Of a stretch of 64,000 nt of DNA, positions 34,399-46,890 are shown piece by piece. A program made the translations under genes and the position numbers. Position 1 is the first letter of the stretch; the number at the start of each line of letters is the position of its first letter. This DNA is from Canna indica. Its lineage: Eukaryota > Streptophyta > Magnoliopsida > Zingiberales > Cannaceae. The notes under the pieces were generated by a model. The model was not told where the DNA came from, ran no database searches, and saw only the letters and a list, made by a program, of their open reading frames with translations. The stretch spans positions 42,109,501 through 42,173,500 of the forward strand of contig CP136893.1 in NCBI GenBank assembly GCA_034359265.1, read 5' to 3'.

Positions 34399-35560
34399 AT
34401 GGAGGCTCGAAATGCTGCTATGAGTGGTAGCAGTAGCAATTCCACCAAACGCCGGGGGCAAGGCCGAGGTCGGGCCCGGGCCCATGACAAAGAGCAGTCT
34501 GAGGTTGACGGCCAGGATTCTATAGTTGTGTAACTTCAGGCACAAGTAGCTCAACTAACAGAAGCGCTCCGCAGGGAGCAGGAGTTGAGACAATAGATGT
34601 AGCAGCAGCAACAACCGCCCCAGCTGGTACCCGCAGCCCCTGTGGTACCGGAGGTGGCTGAGCAGGTGGCGCCGCAGGTCAGGGAGCCAAGAGCACCTAC
34701 ATACGCAGACTTCATCAAGTTCTGGCCGCTAGTATTCACCGGTACAAACTGGCAAGTGGAAGTCACTGATTTTCTGGGGGACTGTTACGAGATGTGTTTA
34801 GAGCTGGGGTGTTCGTTGGAGGCGGCGGTGCGCATGCTCGATTTGCAGCTAAGAGGACCTGCCAAATACTGGTTACAGACCTAGAGGGGTCGTAGGGCAG
34901 GACACGCACAACCTCCCACCTGGGAAGAATTTAGGGCAGCTGTAGAGGAGAAGTATTTGCCGATTAGTGTCCGCGATAAGCGGGCACGAGATTTTGAGTT
35001 GCTGCGCCAGTCTGGAGGTATGACAGTAGCAGATTATAAAATGGAGTTCACCCAACTCTCTAGGTACCACCCAACTCTAGCGGCTACTGAGACCGCCAGG
35101 GTGAAGAGATTCGTGGAGGGTCTCAGACCTCATATAGGTAGGCTTATCCATTACACCAAGGACTCCACATTTGCTCAGGTAGTAGATGAGGCCCTCCGGA
35201 AAAAAGCACTGGTGTCGTTCGAGAGAAAAGATGGGCCGCCCAAGAAAAAGCTTCAGTCTCAAGGGTCAAGAGGTCGGCTGTAGTATTCGGAGGGAACTGT
35301 GACCACCGCAAATCGCCAGCAGAGTCGTGGGCATGGCAGTAGCCAGGGCTGCGGAGGCTCAGTGTCAGAGGCGGCGAGACAGGCAGAGTCAGGGGGCACT
35401 ATGCAGAAGTCGAACATACCGCAGTGTGGTTGTTGTAACCGGAAACACTGGGGAGTTTTCTATAGCCGCACAGATGCGTGCTTCAGATGTGGGTAGGTGG
35501 GACACTTTAGGAAGGATTGCCCGAACAGGGGTGGCCAGAGAATTGAGCTGTCAAGGGGAA
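34399..35560 (+). pseudogene. Gypsy 2 gag
   Basis: The frame begins MEARNAAMSGSSSNSTKRRG and contains the gag core (DFLGDCYEMCLELGCSLEAA, LRGPAKYWLQT, KRFVEGLRPHIGRLIHYT). The zinc knuckle is intact except that a TAG at 35,494-35,496 replaces one residue: CFRCG-stop-VGHFRKDC. Other stops lie near 34,530, 34,594, 34,600 and 34,881. Apart from the stops its gag core is less damaged than that of gypsy 1. Confidence 0.85.
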
Positions 35561-36945
35561 AAGTGCCGATGTCAGTGGGGTCAGTGGCACAGAAGGGTCA
35601 GATGCAGAGCAGAGGGCCGCAGGCTAGTCACTCTGACAAATCGTCTGCCCGAGTTTATGCCATGAACCGAGATGGGGCGGAGGCATCTAGAGCAGTGGTA
35701 ATAGGTACTATTTTAGTATGTTCATCTTCTGCTTATGTCCTGTTTGATCCGGGTGCCACGCACTCGTTTGTATCTACCAAATTTGCTGCTGAGTTACCAA
35801 TGGCACCTTCTTTGCTCGATGGGCCATTTCTAGTATCAACGCCTATGGGCGATGCAATCATTACCAAATTAATTTTTCAAGATTGCGAAGTGCTCATCTG
35901 CGGCCATGCATTGAGGGCAGATTTGACACTCCTGCCCACGCTTGAACTCGATGTCATTCTCGGCATGAATTAGCTGGCGGAGCACTTTGCGTTGCTGGAT
36001 TGTAGGGCTAAGACAGTCATGTTCAGCAAGCCCGGGTTGCCGCAGTTCACCTTCCAATGAGAAGGAAGAAGTGAGCCGTTTGGGTCATCTCAACCCTTAA
36101 GGCTCGTAAGCTGCTTCAAGGGGGCTGCCAGTCCTTCCTGGCCTTCGTATCAGTGGCAGAAGAAAAGGGAGATGTGATAGGAGATATCGGTGGTACTCGG
36201 GTTGTTTGCGAGTTCCCCGATGTATTTCCTGAGGAGTTGCCGGGAATGCTGCCCAGGAGAGAGGTGGATTTCTGCATTGATTTGCAGCCCGGGGTGAAGC
36301 CGATCTCCATCCCACCCTACAGGATGGCGCCAGCCAAACTCAGGGAACTAAAAGTGCAACTGCAAGAGATGTTGGACCTGGGTTTCTTCCAGCCGAGTGT
36401 ATCACCGTGGGGTGCTCCAATACTCTTCTTGAAGAAGAAGGATGGGTCGATGCGTATGTGCATCGACTATAGGCAGCTGAATAAAGTGACAGTCAAGAAT
36501 CGTTACCCGCTGCCGAGGATAGATGATTTGTTTGACCAATTGGAGGGGGCATGATGTTTTTCGAAGATAGACTTAAGGTCAGGATACCATCAGCTGAGAA
36601 TCAGGGACTGCGATGTGCCTAAGACTGCCTTCAGGACTCGCTATGGCCACTACGAGTTCCTAGTGATATCTTTTGGTCTGACCAATGCACCTGCTGCTTT
36701 CATAGACCTAATGAACAGGGTATTTAAGGAGTACCTGGAAAGTTTTGTGATCGTCTTCATTGACGACATCTTGGTATACTCCAAGAGTGAGGAGGAGCAC
36801 TTGAGGATGGTCCTGGAAACCCTCAGAGAGCACCGGTTGTTCGCTAAATTATCCAAGTGTGAATTCTGGTTAGAAAGTGTAGGATTCCTGGGCCATGTGG
36901 TCTCCAAGGAAGGGATAAGGGTAGACACTACAAAGGTGGAGGCGG
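35561..36945 (+). pseudogene. Gypsy 2 pol, protease and N-terminal reverse transcriptase
   Basis: The protease shows YVLFDPGATHSFVSTKFA (about 35,735) and LELDVILGMN. Reverse transcriptase segments are [49 protein letters not shown], the catalytic [15 protein letters not shown] (36,758-36,802) and [20 protein letters not shown]. Stops occur near 35,971 and 36,552. The frame ends at about 36,945 without RNase H or integrase. Confidence 0.85.
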
Positions 36946-37009
36946 TTCTAGTGAATAAAATATACATTGACGAGGTATAAATTCAAGATCGGTTGAAAAA
37001 GGGGTTTAT

Positions 37010-37709
37010 ACTCGTCGAGGGAATTGGGGAAAATTTTCGCATCACCTTTCCCCTTTTCCCTTTACTCGGTAGCCCCTATAACTTTGAGAAAAACACGAAG
37101 TAGATCTGATGCAATAACACACAAAACAGCGATACGGCGATCCAAGTACCAAAGATCAATGAAAACTTGCGACAAAATCTCCACCTAGCAGTCCTAGGGG
37201 GTTCGGCTACACGCCTCCCCCAATCATTCATGGAAATCAACCAGTCACCTTTGCTTGAGGAAGAAGAAGATTCGAACGCTAACGATCTCGAATCTTCCAA
37301 CAACGACACGATCTCCGGCGTCGACCAAGATCTATCCTCCCTTTTTTCCCCTTCTCCCTTGCTCGGGCTTTGTGCGACTCCTAGATGAGCCACACGACTA
37401 AATGATGAGGGATTTTATTCCCTCATCTACAATGACTTAATTGCCCCCTTACACGACTTAACCTTGACTCGACTCAGTTCGAGTTCGACTTGGGTTCCGA
37501 CTCTATCCGCAACACGAGTCGATCTTAACTCAATTAAAGTATCAATGCATAAAAGGATAGTGTCATTTAACCAAATTTAAACTTCATATTTTATTAGTCA
37601 AGTCATACCTTCTACTCGAGATGATTCCGGGGCTCGACTCGACTAACCCTAGGTCTGGCGCGCTGCACCAAAATAGATTTTTATATCAGGAAATTTTTTG
37701 GGTATTACA
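37010..37709 (-). repeat. Inverted LTR fragment of a related gypsy
   Basis: Read on the minus strand the block starts TGTAATACCCAAAAAATTTC, followed by TATAAAAATCTATTTTGGTG. It includes the CCTCATCATTTAGTCGTGTG-type leader and ends in ACCGAGTAAAGGGAAAAGGG, which pairs with the 5' half of the gypsy 1 and 2 LTRs. Only the first 700 bases of an LTR are present, opposite in strand to gypsy 2. Frames on both strands here are LTR sequence, not genes. Confidence 0.8.
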
Positions 37710-39505
37710 TCGGTCGATCGACAAGCGACCAGATGGTGTCCAACGGGCAGAAAAACACCCGTTGGAGTGTACTACCGAGTGAAGGGTTTTAAATACACCT
37801 CACCAACCTCTCTTAAAGCCTTTTAACAGTGATTAGTGCATTGCTAAGAGAGATTTAAGGCTTCAAAGATCGATTTGTGCTCGCTTGCTTCGCCGATAGC
37901 TTCATCTTCTTCAAGCGATCTTCTCATCACAACTCTGGCAATGATTCGATCTCACCATCTTGAAGAGTTGGAGACTTGGATGGCTTTGGAGGAGCTCACG
38001 CTTGTGGTTTCATTTTTAGCTCATTCTTTGTTGTTTTTCATTGTTTTTAATTGTAGTTCTCATTGTTAGCTTGCTAGGTGTGCTAGTGTAAACACTTAGG
38101 GTTTGCTTTGTAGAATTGTGTTTTGCCTAGGTGAATAGGTTCGAGGTATTCTCAAAGGGTTGAGAAGCAAGTCCTTGGTTGTATTCAAAGGGAAACACAT
38201 AGTCTATAAAGTGTTGGTTAGAAATCCTTAGTGTGGAGCCAAAGTAGTGGAGTAGGCGGTTGGCCGAACCACTCTAATTGCTTGTGTTTGCGTTGTAATG
38301 CTTATTTGGTATTCATTGCTATTATAAGTCAAGCATTGTAATTTAGTTGTACGATCAATTTGGTTGCTTTAGAAATTAAAATCGAAAGAAATCGAATAGA
38401 AGTTAGAACTCATCCAACACTATTCGAACCCCCCCCCCTTTCTAGTGTGGGTATTCGACCAACAGTTCTTATGGTTCAAAAGGGGAAAGATACTAAGAAG
38501 AGAGGTAAGGGTAAGGGTAAGGGCAAGGGCAAGGCCCTGAAGATCTTGCACTAAGGGATGAAAGGTTCAAACCTAGATGGAGGCTCTAAGCCTAAACCCA
38601 ATCCTCAAAAGAGGGCTAAAACGTCCAAAGAGGGAATCTGCTTTTTTCTATAATAATGAACTAGGTCATTGGAAGATAAATTGCAAACTCTACCTGGAAG
38701 ATCTGAAAAAGATTAATAGTAGTGAGACTACTACTTCAGGTATTTTTGTTATAGAAGTCAATCTATCTACTTCTGCTTCTTGGGTATTAGATACCCGATG
38801 TGAATCTCATATATGTGTAAATGTGCAGGGTCTAAAAAAGAGTAGATCATTGGCTAAAGACGGGGTGGACCTATGAGTCGGCAATGGAGCAAGAGTTGCT
38901 AGCTATAGGGACTTATGATTTACCTTTGCCTAATGGACTTGTTTTCTCACTTAATAATTGTTATTATGTGCCTGCTGTAAGCAGAAATATTATTTCAGTT
39001 TCATGTTTAGATTTGGATGAATTTCACTTTATTATTAAGAATAATATTTGCTCAATCTATAACAAAGGCATGCATTATGGTAATGCTCTTATGTCTAATG
39101 GTCTTTATATTCTAAACTTGGAACAAATTAACAAGTTCGTCTCCTACATTGATACAAACCAATTTAAGTCCAATGATTGAACCCAACCTTTCTCTGGCAT
39201 TGTCGATTGGGCCGTATAAATGAGAAGCGCATTTCTAAACTCCAACGACATGGACTTTTAGATTCATTTGGTTTTGAACAATTTGAAATATGTGAATCAT
39301 GTTTACTTGGCAAGATGACAAAAACACCTTTCATAGGCCCCTAGTGAGAGGGTTAGTGACTTATTAGGTCTTGTACATATTGATGTATGTGGACCATTAA
39401 GCATACCTGATAGAGGAGGTTATCAGTCTTCATTACTTTCACTAATGGCTTCAGTGGATATGGATATGTCTACTTAATGAAGCATAAATTTGAAATATTT
39501 GAAAA
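37710..39505 (+). mobile_element. Ty1/copia fragment A (LTR part, gag end, protease, pre-integrase)
   Basis: The first 750 bases behave as the 3' part of an LTR, with TTTTAAATA near 37,784 and a C9 tract before TATTCGACCAACA at 38,464. Then come a GK-rich gag tail (KKRGKGKGKGKGKA), a damaged zinc knuckle ending ELGHWKINC, IFVIEVNLSTSASWVLDTRC, and SRNIISVSCLDLDEFHFII of the pre-integrase region. In the protease motif the expected DTG reads DTR. Most of gag is deleted between the LTR and the gag tail. Stops and frameshifts occur throughout. After a broken FEIFEKFKIFKQ near 39,505 a different copia begins. Confidence 0.75.
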
Positions 39506-40560
39506 GTTCAAAATATTCAAGCAAGTAGGAACACATGGATATTGGATAGCAGTTGCTAAAAATATATGACGGGTGATATCAATTTTTTTGCAACCCTATC
39601 AAGGATGGTGGACATGTGACATTTGGAGACAATGCCAAAGGTAAGATTGTTGGCATTGGAGATATAGGTATACTCCCCTACCCATGTATTAAAAATGTTT
39701 TACTAGTTGATGGGTTAAAACATAATTTGATTAGCATATCTCAATTGTGTGATAATGGATATATAGTTATTTTTGAAGCATCTAAATGCGTCATTAGAAG
39801 TGCACCATCTAATGAGATTGTGTTTATTGGTAATAGGCAAGAAAATGTTTACACACTAGTTTTGAATGTTTTGTCTAATCCTCATATTATATATATGCTT
39901 AGTTGCCATGGAAAATGACTCTTGGTTGTGGCATAGAAGGCTAAGACATGCTAGCATGAGCCTCATCCAAGAGATAACTAAAAAGGACTTAGTTAAAGGA
40001 ATACCAAAGATAAAATTTGAAAAAGATAAACTTTGTGATGCATGTCAACATGGAAAACAAGTCAAGTCCTCATTTCATTCTATCAATCAAGTCACTACAT
40101 CTAGAACAGTTGAACTTGTGCACATGGATCTTTTTGGTCCTTGTGGTGTTGCTAGTCTAGGTGGTAGATTATATTGCTATGTCTTGGTTGATGATTTTTC
40201 GAGATTGACATGAGTTTTCTTCCTAGCTAAGAAAAATGAAACTTTTGATTTCTTTAAGAAGTTTGCTAGAAGAGTTATAATGAAAAAGGAATTTCAATTT
40301 TGAAAATAAAAAGTTTTCCGAGTTTTGTGATGAATTAGGTGTTGAGCATACCTTTTCTTCCCTTAGAACCCCTCAACAAATTGGTGTGGTTGAGAGGAAG
40401 AATAGAACCTTACAAGAAATGACTAGGACCATGCTTTGTGAAAACAATTTGCCTAAGTATTTTTGGGCCGAAGCCATAAAATACTTCTTGTTATGTGCTT
40501 AATCGTGTTTTGCTAAGACCTAAAATTAAGAAAACACCTTTTGAGCTTTGGAATGGTACA
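39506..40560 (+). mobile_element. Ty1/copia fragment B (protease to integrase)
   Basis: The sequence resumes at NTWILDS-like protease residues and GHVTFGDNAKGKIVGIGDIG, then LISISQLCDNGYIVIF and SWLWHRRLRHASMSLIQ of the pre-integrase domain. The integrase follows: CDACQHGKQVKSSFHS, VELVHMDLFGP, YVLVDDFSRLT and VVERKNRTLQEMTRTML. It ends inside the integrase at PFELWNGT, exactly where the Sirevirus-like LTR starts. Stops and frameshifts are present near 40,213 and 40,300. Its residues differ from fragment A, so it is a separate element, not a continuation. Confidence 0.75.
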
Positions 40561-41140
40561 TGTTGGTGAAATGGCCACACTAAAGGGGGGGGTGAATAGC
40601 GTGTTTACTAATCTTTTTGTCTAAATCCAGTTTTAATCATTTCTTTGGCTACTTAGGCAAATTACAAATTGAGTAACAAGCGGAAGCAAAGTAAATACGA
40701 TGATGAAGTAAACACAAGTAGAAGTAATGCAAACATAATGATTTAGAGTGGTTCGGCCCCAATGCCTACTCCACTACCTAAGCACCCCGCTTAGGATTTC
40801 CAAACTAAACTTGACTAGATTATTTGTTTCCCTTAAAAAGAGGACTTTACACCGGAAAGTCTCCGCTCTCAAACCGAAGCCACTTCCACACCCGAAAGTA
40901 TCCCGCCTTCCTACCGAGAGCACTCTCCCACCTCAACCTAAGGGACAACTCAGCTAATCCTAGTAAACTAAGTTTACAATGGTCGATTTAAACCTAAGCA
41001 CCAAGGCAACCACCAACTCAATCAAACCTACCAACCTAGGTTTACACAAATGATATACAATGAAAATAAACAACAAAATACAATAACAATTGGAGCAAAA
41101 AATCAAACAACGAGTACTTAGGTCCAAAAGAAACTCCCTA

Positions 41141-43164
41141 CACTACTAGAATTGTTGTCATCATCGATGGATGAAGCCGTGGCTGAACCGTCGGTGATAA
41201 CTATCACGGATGGCGCCAGCCGTGGCAAAAAGTCATCACTGATGTGGGCATCTTAGATAAGTTGTGACGGCGTCTCTCGACCGTCACATGTAATCATCAA
41301 CGATAGCCGCGGGCGCTGTCGCTGATTTAAACACATTAGTGACGACTGTTGGCATCTGTCACTGATACCAACACATCAGCCACGGCCTAGGGCCGTCGAT
41401 GATACTACTAGCAACCGTGATATTTGGTGCTGCCCAGGCTATCAGCCATTTACGATAAGCTTTTAGCCACGGCTTACTAACGGTCGACCGTGGGTAAGCC
41501 GTGGCTAAAGGTATATCTTGTAACTAAAAAAAATGAAAATTTTGTAAATTCCTGTATACAATGATATGTAGACTAAAACCTATTTTCAATCACATATTAC
41601 AACCAAAAAACATCATACACATGCATTTGAAACCAAACATAGAAGTTTTACATAAATATCATAAATCTAAGTCTCAAACCGGAGGCAAACAAGTTTTAAA
41701 ATAAACCAAAATCTCACGGCTGCAGTGGAGGCGGTGGAGTCGACAGCGACTGGGTCGGGAGCATCGATTGGGTGGAGGAGAACGATGGCGACGACATCAA
41801 CGATAGAAGGCCAGAGTGAAATGCAATCTGAGTGATGAGTGCCTGCATGTTCTGCATCGTCTGTCTCAACTCTTCAGTCGTCAGTCTCTGCTCCTCCATC
41901 GCCAGCCTCTGCTCCTCCATTACCTGTCTCTGCTGGGTGAGCTCTAACTCCGAGGCCACTATCCGACTCTGGTCCCGCAGTCGAAGGGGTCGGTGCCCCA
42001 ATTGGCCCGAGCATGGTGCGTACATGACCACTGTCTGCAAAGCCATAAACACGGCCGTGCTCCCAGCCACCTGTAGCCTCCACCCAAGCTGCTGCATCGA
42101 ACTCGTCCGGTGTGCCTCCACGCTCGATCACAGTCCTCGTGTAAGTTTCCTACACGTGTTTATATTTTAAATATATGTAAACTATAAATAAAAATTGTGT
42201 AAATCAAATAAACATATATAAATACTTACCATTATGATCGAGGCTCTGCTATAAATGTAGTCCCCCGCTCCTTGTTGACGATGGTGGGTGTGCTCAAACA
42301 CCTCCATCATCGATGGGCGTTGGATGGTGCCATCCTCCGCCACACACATCTTACATTAGAAAATTAACAAATACATTAGTATCATTATACACAATATATA
42401 ATTTAATTAAAAATAATTAAATTATACATACCATGCGACGCGCATGAATCGCAAAAGAGATGAGCCACTAGTGTGGCGCGCCCCCGTGCCGTCCCCCCAG
42501 GACATGCAATTTCTCGACGCAGTCCGGGAGACCTCCTTCCACTCAGGCGTGTCCCGCCGCTCAACGAGCTGGTCCCACACAAGGCCAGGAATCCACTCGG
42601 AAGCATGTCCCCGAGTCTGCCCTATCTGTGCGGCCCCCAACCATCTCATCATGGTCTGACGGGCCTACTGAAGCACCCCATTATAGCGAGCGCGGGCAAC
42701 ACGCTCCCATGCAGCCTCAACAAAAGTGGTATGGTCCTCCGGCCATGTATAATGAATCTGCAAAAAAAAATTATTATTACCGATGAATATTTAACATTAA
42801 CATTAATTTAATAAATATACTTACCTTGAACTCTCGCCACAATAAATCCATATGCTCACGGGGCACGTGAGACCATGTAGGCCACGTCCCATGCATAAAC
42901 TTCTGGATCGTCCCCTCTATCGTGCGGGGGACGTCCTCCCGCTCAAATCTGCACCAAATATAAATTCATATTATAATATTTTGAATTATAAATAAATTAA
43001 CAAAAATAATTAATGCATATACTTACCGTCTTCTACGCACACTAATTGCTCTGCGCAGTTCTCCTTCGGGTGGCGGAGGGAGAATTCTGTTAGGCCCGCG
43101 TTATTCTGATGGCTGAGGCAGCCGTTGGTGATTCCCATGGCTGATGTGGTATATTCTAGTAGTG
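41141..43164 (-). mobile_element. 2,024-bp CACTA derivative with perfect ends
   Basis: The left terminus is CACTACTAGAATTG and the right terminus ATTCTAGTAGTG, flanked on both sides by CTA (41,138-41,140 and 43,165-43,167), the 3-bp duplication typical of CACTA elements. Subterminal motifs such as CCGTGGCT, CCGTCGGTGAT and ATCAGCCAC repeat near both ends. Only a second-gene remnant is carried inside, with no tnp2-type transposase, so it depended on an autonomous partner. Confidence 0.9.
41714..43080 (-). pseudogene. Transposase_24-type (CACTA second gene) remnant
   Basis: The minus-strand translation in order gives YTWPEDHTTFVEAAWERVAR (about 42,680-42,740), a stop, QTMMRWLGAAQIGQTRG and WIPGLVWDQLVERRDTPEWK. 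Further on come DEFDAAAWVEATGGWEHGRV, YGFADSGHV and a heptad-like coiled coil of EEQRLAMEEQRLTTEELRQT, ending in a proline run. This matches the order of the gene at 54,705-58,773: DNA-binding-like domain, VYGFG motif, coiled coil, Pro tail. AG/GT intron borders are visible. Stops and frameshifts make it non-coding now. Confidence 0.75.
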
Positions 43165-44811
43165 CTAGTCCTCTTGATGCCTTGAGAAGATGAATCTATG
43201 AAGCTTGGAGGCTAAATCAACAAGTGGAGATCAAAACTAGGGCTTTTGCAATGATGGCTCAATGGAAGCTTGTAGGAATGCTTAGGATCACTCTTTGAGG
43301 CTTGGAAGCATCATTGGTATGCTAGAAATGAGTTTGGGATGGGTATTAATAACCCCCCAAACACCAAGGCTCGTCAACCGGCTTTTTTCTGCCCGTTGGC
43401 AATGCCCGGTCACTTGCCAATCGATCGTCGATCGACTGACCGAAGGCCTACTGCCCATTTCGGGCATCATTCGGTCGACTGAAATGCCTTATCCGTCTGT
43501 CGGTTGACCGAACCTAGGTAGGGCAGACTGCTTGGTTAGGCTAGTTTTTTTGCCTATTTGCTCGTTTTTGGGTTCTTTCTTCGCTAAGTGTACTTATAGC
43601 ATTTACTAACTTTAAGCTAATAACCTTAAAATATAAATGTTATATAAGGATTACCCCCTATTTGGATTCAATAAAATATCTAAAAAATCAAAATCCTTAA
43701 GAATCAAAATCTAACTTTTGGGGTCTCCTACAAATTTCTGAAAAATAAGAATTTTCTAATCTTCCAGGTCAAGTATGGGTAGGCTAAAGGCTTCCAAAAA
43801 ATCCTTTAAAATATCTCGTTTACTAGTTTTTACCTAAGGAACAATTACTAGCATTTTTGGTGCCAAGAAAATGTCTAGGTCATATAGCCCTCCAAGGAGC
43901 TCCCTAGGCTTAGTGAATTCCAGGGTAAATTTCTAATTTGCCGGTTTTTCATGTTTTAGGTTTCGGGTTTGGTTTTTGGGTTCTTATGCATCATCATGAG
44001 GATTTACAACATAAACTAGACACCTAAACCTAAACTTTAACTTCTCAAAGATTCTCGAGCGTCGACGAGCATCCTTGACGATTTCTCTGATTTCTCCTAT
44101 TTTTTCGATCACGGACGTCATGCGCTAACCAACATGGAACCTGAAAGTATTTCTAAACATGAAACATTAGTTTCATATTTTTTATCATCAAAACCGAGAT
44201 TAAGACCAGGTTTGAAAACCTTAGGCCAACAATCTCTCCCTTTTTGATGATGACAAACATCCATAAGAAAATATATTCATTAAAGCGCAAAGAATATCAA
44301 TCATGAGATTTCTCCCCCTATCAACATGCATATCTATGAAAATAAACTCTCTATATCTATATGCATGGTTTTCCTATATTTTCTTCCCTTTTATCTATAT
44401 TTTTCTCCCCCTTTTGACATCAATCAAAAAGGGCTAAAAAAGTGAACTATGGTCAAAGTTGGGACTTGAAAACTAGTTTTTTATGAAAATGAAGCCAACC
44501 AACTCAAGGGATCAAAACAACATATCGAATGAGAAACTAAGTAATACATGATATCATGAAGCGATAGTCAAAAATCAAAATTAGGAATCATGTACTAACT
44601 CAAGTCTCGATATTTCCAAGTACTGGTAAAGGAGTCAAAAATCATTTTAGAAATGATTTTTCTCTCTAACATTCAAAATATCATACTTGAAGTCTCATTC
44701 AAAGATTGGACCAAAAATCAAAGTATCGAAAAAATGAACATTTGGGAAGAACGATACTTTTAAGTTTTCAAATACAATTTCAAAAATCCATATCAAATCA
44801 TATTCTTGCCG

Positions 44812-44814
44812 AAC
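44812..44814. other. Target duplication AAC of the large CACTA
   Basis: AAC precedes the left terminus and also follows the right terminus (59,466-59,468). Similarity between the palindrome arms continues across the element when it is removed, confirming the insertion site. Confidence 0.85.
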
Positions 44815-44849
44815 CACTACAAGAAAACATAGCTTCACCAACAGAATTT

Positions 44850-45420
44850 TTACCAACGGATATAATTTGTTGGTATTACCAACAAAATTACCAACGGATA
44901 AATAATTCGTTGGTAAATTAGCATTTTTTTTTTCGTTTCAGCCGACCAAATTTTTTCCCCCTCTCATTTCGGCCGACCACTTTAGTTTCCCCCTCTCCCA
45001 CTTGTCAAAATAATTTCTCGCGCCTCTTTTTTTTCAGCCGACGCCGACAAAGCATCGTCTTCGTCTTTCTTCCCCCTCTCCCACTCGTCATCCTTCTTCC
45101 CAGGCCGCCCCGACAAAGCCATTTCTTCCTTCCCCACAGTTTTCTTCCCCGCAACCGACAAAATTATCCGTTCGAGCTAGTCATCACCGATAGCGCGCGC
45201 AGGTTCCTTCTAATTCCCCCGCAGCTGATTCAAGTTTTTATTTCTTCCCTCCCCTTCTACAGGTTCCTTCCCTTCCTCGTTCCCTAATCCTCTGTTACTT
45301 TGTGGCGAAGCGCAGGAAGCGCCCAGAGGAAGCGTAAGTAGTCACAGACAGCCGACCGACGAGTGAATTTCTTCCCTTCTACGGGTTTCGAGCGCTCGAT
45401 TTCCCATTCGATTGTGGAGG
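44850..45420 (+). promoter_or_regulatory. Left subterminal repeats and leader of the CACTA
   Basis: Four partial TTGGTATTACCAA/ACCAACGGATA repeats lie at 44,850-44,915. A C/T-rich stretch (44,940-45,330) without frames follows, with a donor-like GCGTAAGTAG at about 45,330. This fits a promoter and non-coding first exon for the transposase transcript, as in En/Spm. No clear TATA box is visible. Confidence 0.4.
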
Positions 45421-46890
45421 TTCGATTTTAGTTGCGATTTCATGATGTTTAGATGATTTTAGTTGCGATTTTAGTCAAATATTAGAGATGCTTTTAAATT
45501 TAGTTAATGAAGGTCAAATTTTTGTTAATGCTCGTCTCCACTCTCACCATCTACCCACATTTTTTACTAATCGCAAGATCTCATATAAAGATGAGATGCT
45601 TACACGATGAGATGCTTGATAATTTTCATTCTGGCATCTTTTGGCTAAGAAACAGATTCTATCCCTTGATCTAATTTAACCTGATAACACTTCATGTGTT
45701 AGGTCTTCTCTTTTTAGTAACAGTTGCAAACAAAGGGCATGTATATATCATGATTAATGAAAAATAGATTAAATAGATGTAAGCAAGTAAATGGGATGTC
45801 CAAAACAAGTGACAATGTAGAATGGAAATGGTACTGCTACACAAGCAACAATAGCACTGCAAGCTACTGACGGAAAAGTGATGTCAATCCTGATGCATGT
45901 ATGAACTACTCAGGCATGCATGGAGTTGTTTAATTATTTGTAAACTGGTCTAGCTCATCATATTTGTGAGTTGACTGATCAACTTTCTCTCCATGTATAG
46001 CCACAAGTTGGGTTACAACAGATATAGAATAAGGTCATTCCTTCCTCCCCATGTGAGGAAGCCTGTAAACATTGCAAAATACACCTCATTAACTATATGG
46101 AAATTATAAGGAGAAAGAAAGAATCTAAATCAGGAACTAGTTGTGCAACCAGTTTTAAAATGGCAGCAAAAAAAGGTCATTCTTGGTTTGAACTTGCTTG
46201 TACGTATTCAAGCTATCAGAATCAAAATTTATTTTTGAAGTATTTAGTTGATACAGCACGGAACACTTGCAAATAGGATTAGGTCAGTCTATCCATCACT
46301 AGTCATATGGTGCAAAAGAAACAAATACTACACTACATGTGCTAGAAATTTCAGACATAACAAGGCTCTATAATAAGATAGTAGAATGCATCTTGAAACT
46401 CTTTTTAGATACTTTGAGATAGATGACCCTAGACTTGAATTGAATGGAGAAAGTTAGTAGGATTTATTTTTCATTTTTGAATGTGGATACATGATTGTAG
46501 ATTAAAATGTTTTCATTTTTGAAAGTGGATACATGATATTGGATGTTAGCATTGATTCTTGAATTTTTGGTTGAAGAACGTAATGAATAGAGTATATTAT
46601 GGTATTGAAAATTCATTGGTATGGCTTTTAATTGGGTGAAGAAGAATGCTTTTATCAGAAAAATATGAATGTTACAACTTACTCTACTGCTTGTGTTGTT
46701 TTAAGCTTTTTTCTTGATTGGTTTTAGAGAATGCAATATGGATATTGTTTCATCTTTAGCTGACTAGAGTTCAACTTACTCTGCCTATATTCAGTTCAGA
46801 AGGATTGTGAAACTAAATGCAAAATGCTATTAGAATCTAAACAGCATAAACAATGCATTTTAGCACAGTACATTAAATTTAAGAAAGAAA
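45421..46890. other. AT-rich interior of the CACTA, nothing recognised
   Basis: No coding frame of note is visible. If the leader intron starting near 45,330 is real, this stretch is intronic or captured sequence. Confidence 0.4.

Larger units (their letters stand above)
31824..36945 (+). mobile_element. Truncated Ty3/gypsy of the same family (gypsy 2)
   Basis: A 5' LTR, primer site, gag and the first half of pol are collinear with gypsy 1. The element stops abruptly in the reverse transcriptase, after VDTTKVEAV. The rest of pol and the 3' LTR are missing, and an inverted LTR piece follows. Confidence 0.9.
40561..44231 (-). repeat. Sirevirus-like LTR on the minus strand, split by a CACTA
   Basis: The ends are TGTTGGTGAAATGG (40,561) and CCTTAGGCCAACA (44,231). 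Without the 2,027 bases of the CACTA insertion and its duplicated CTA the LTR is about 1,644 bases. It matches 16,347-17,689 in order. The polypurine tract ATCATCAAAAAGGGAGAGAT lies just outside on the minus strand, showing that internal sequence extends to the right (44,232 on). It was inserted in the integrase of copia fragment B. Confidence 0.7.

Noticed and set aside
34282..34766. Two minus-strand frames over the gypsy 2 gag
   Set aside because: They are antisense to a clear gag sequence and have no family.
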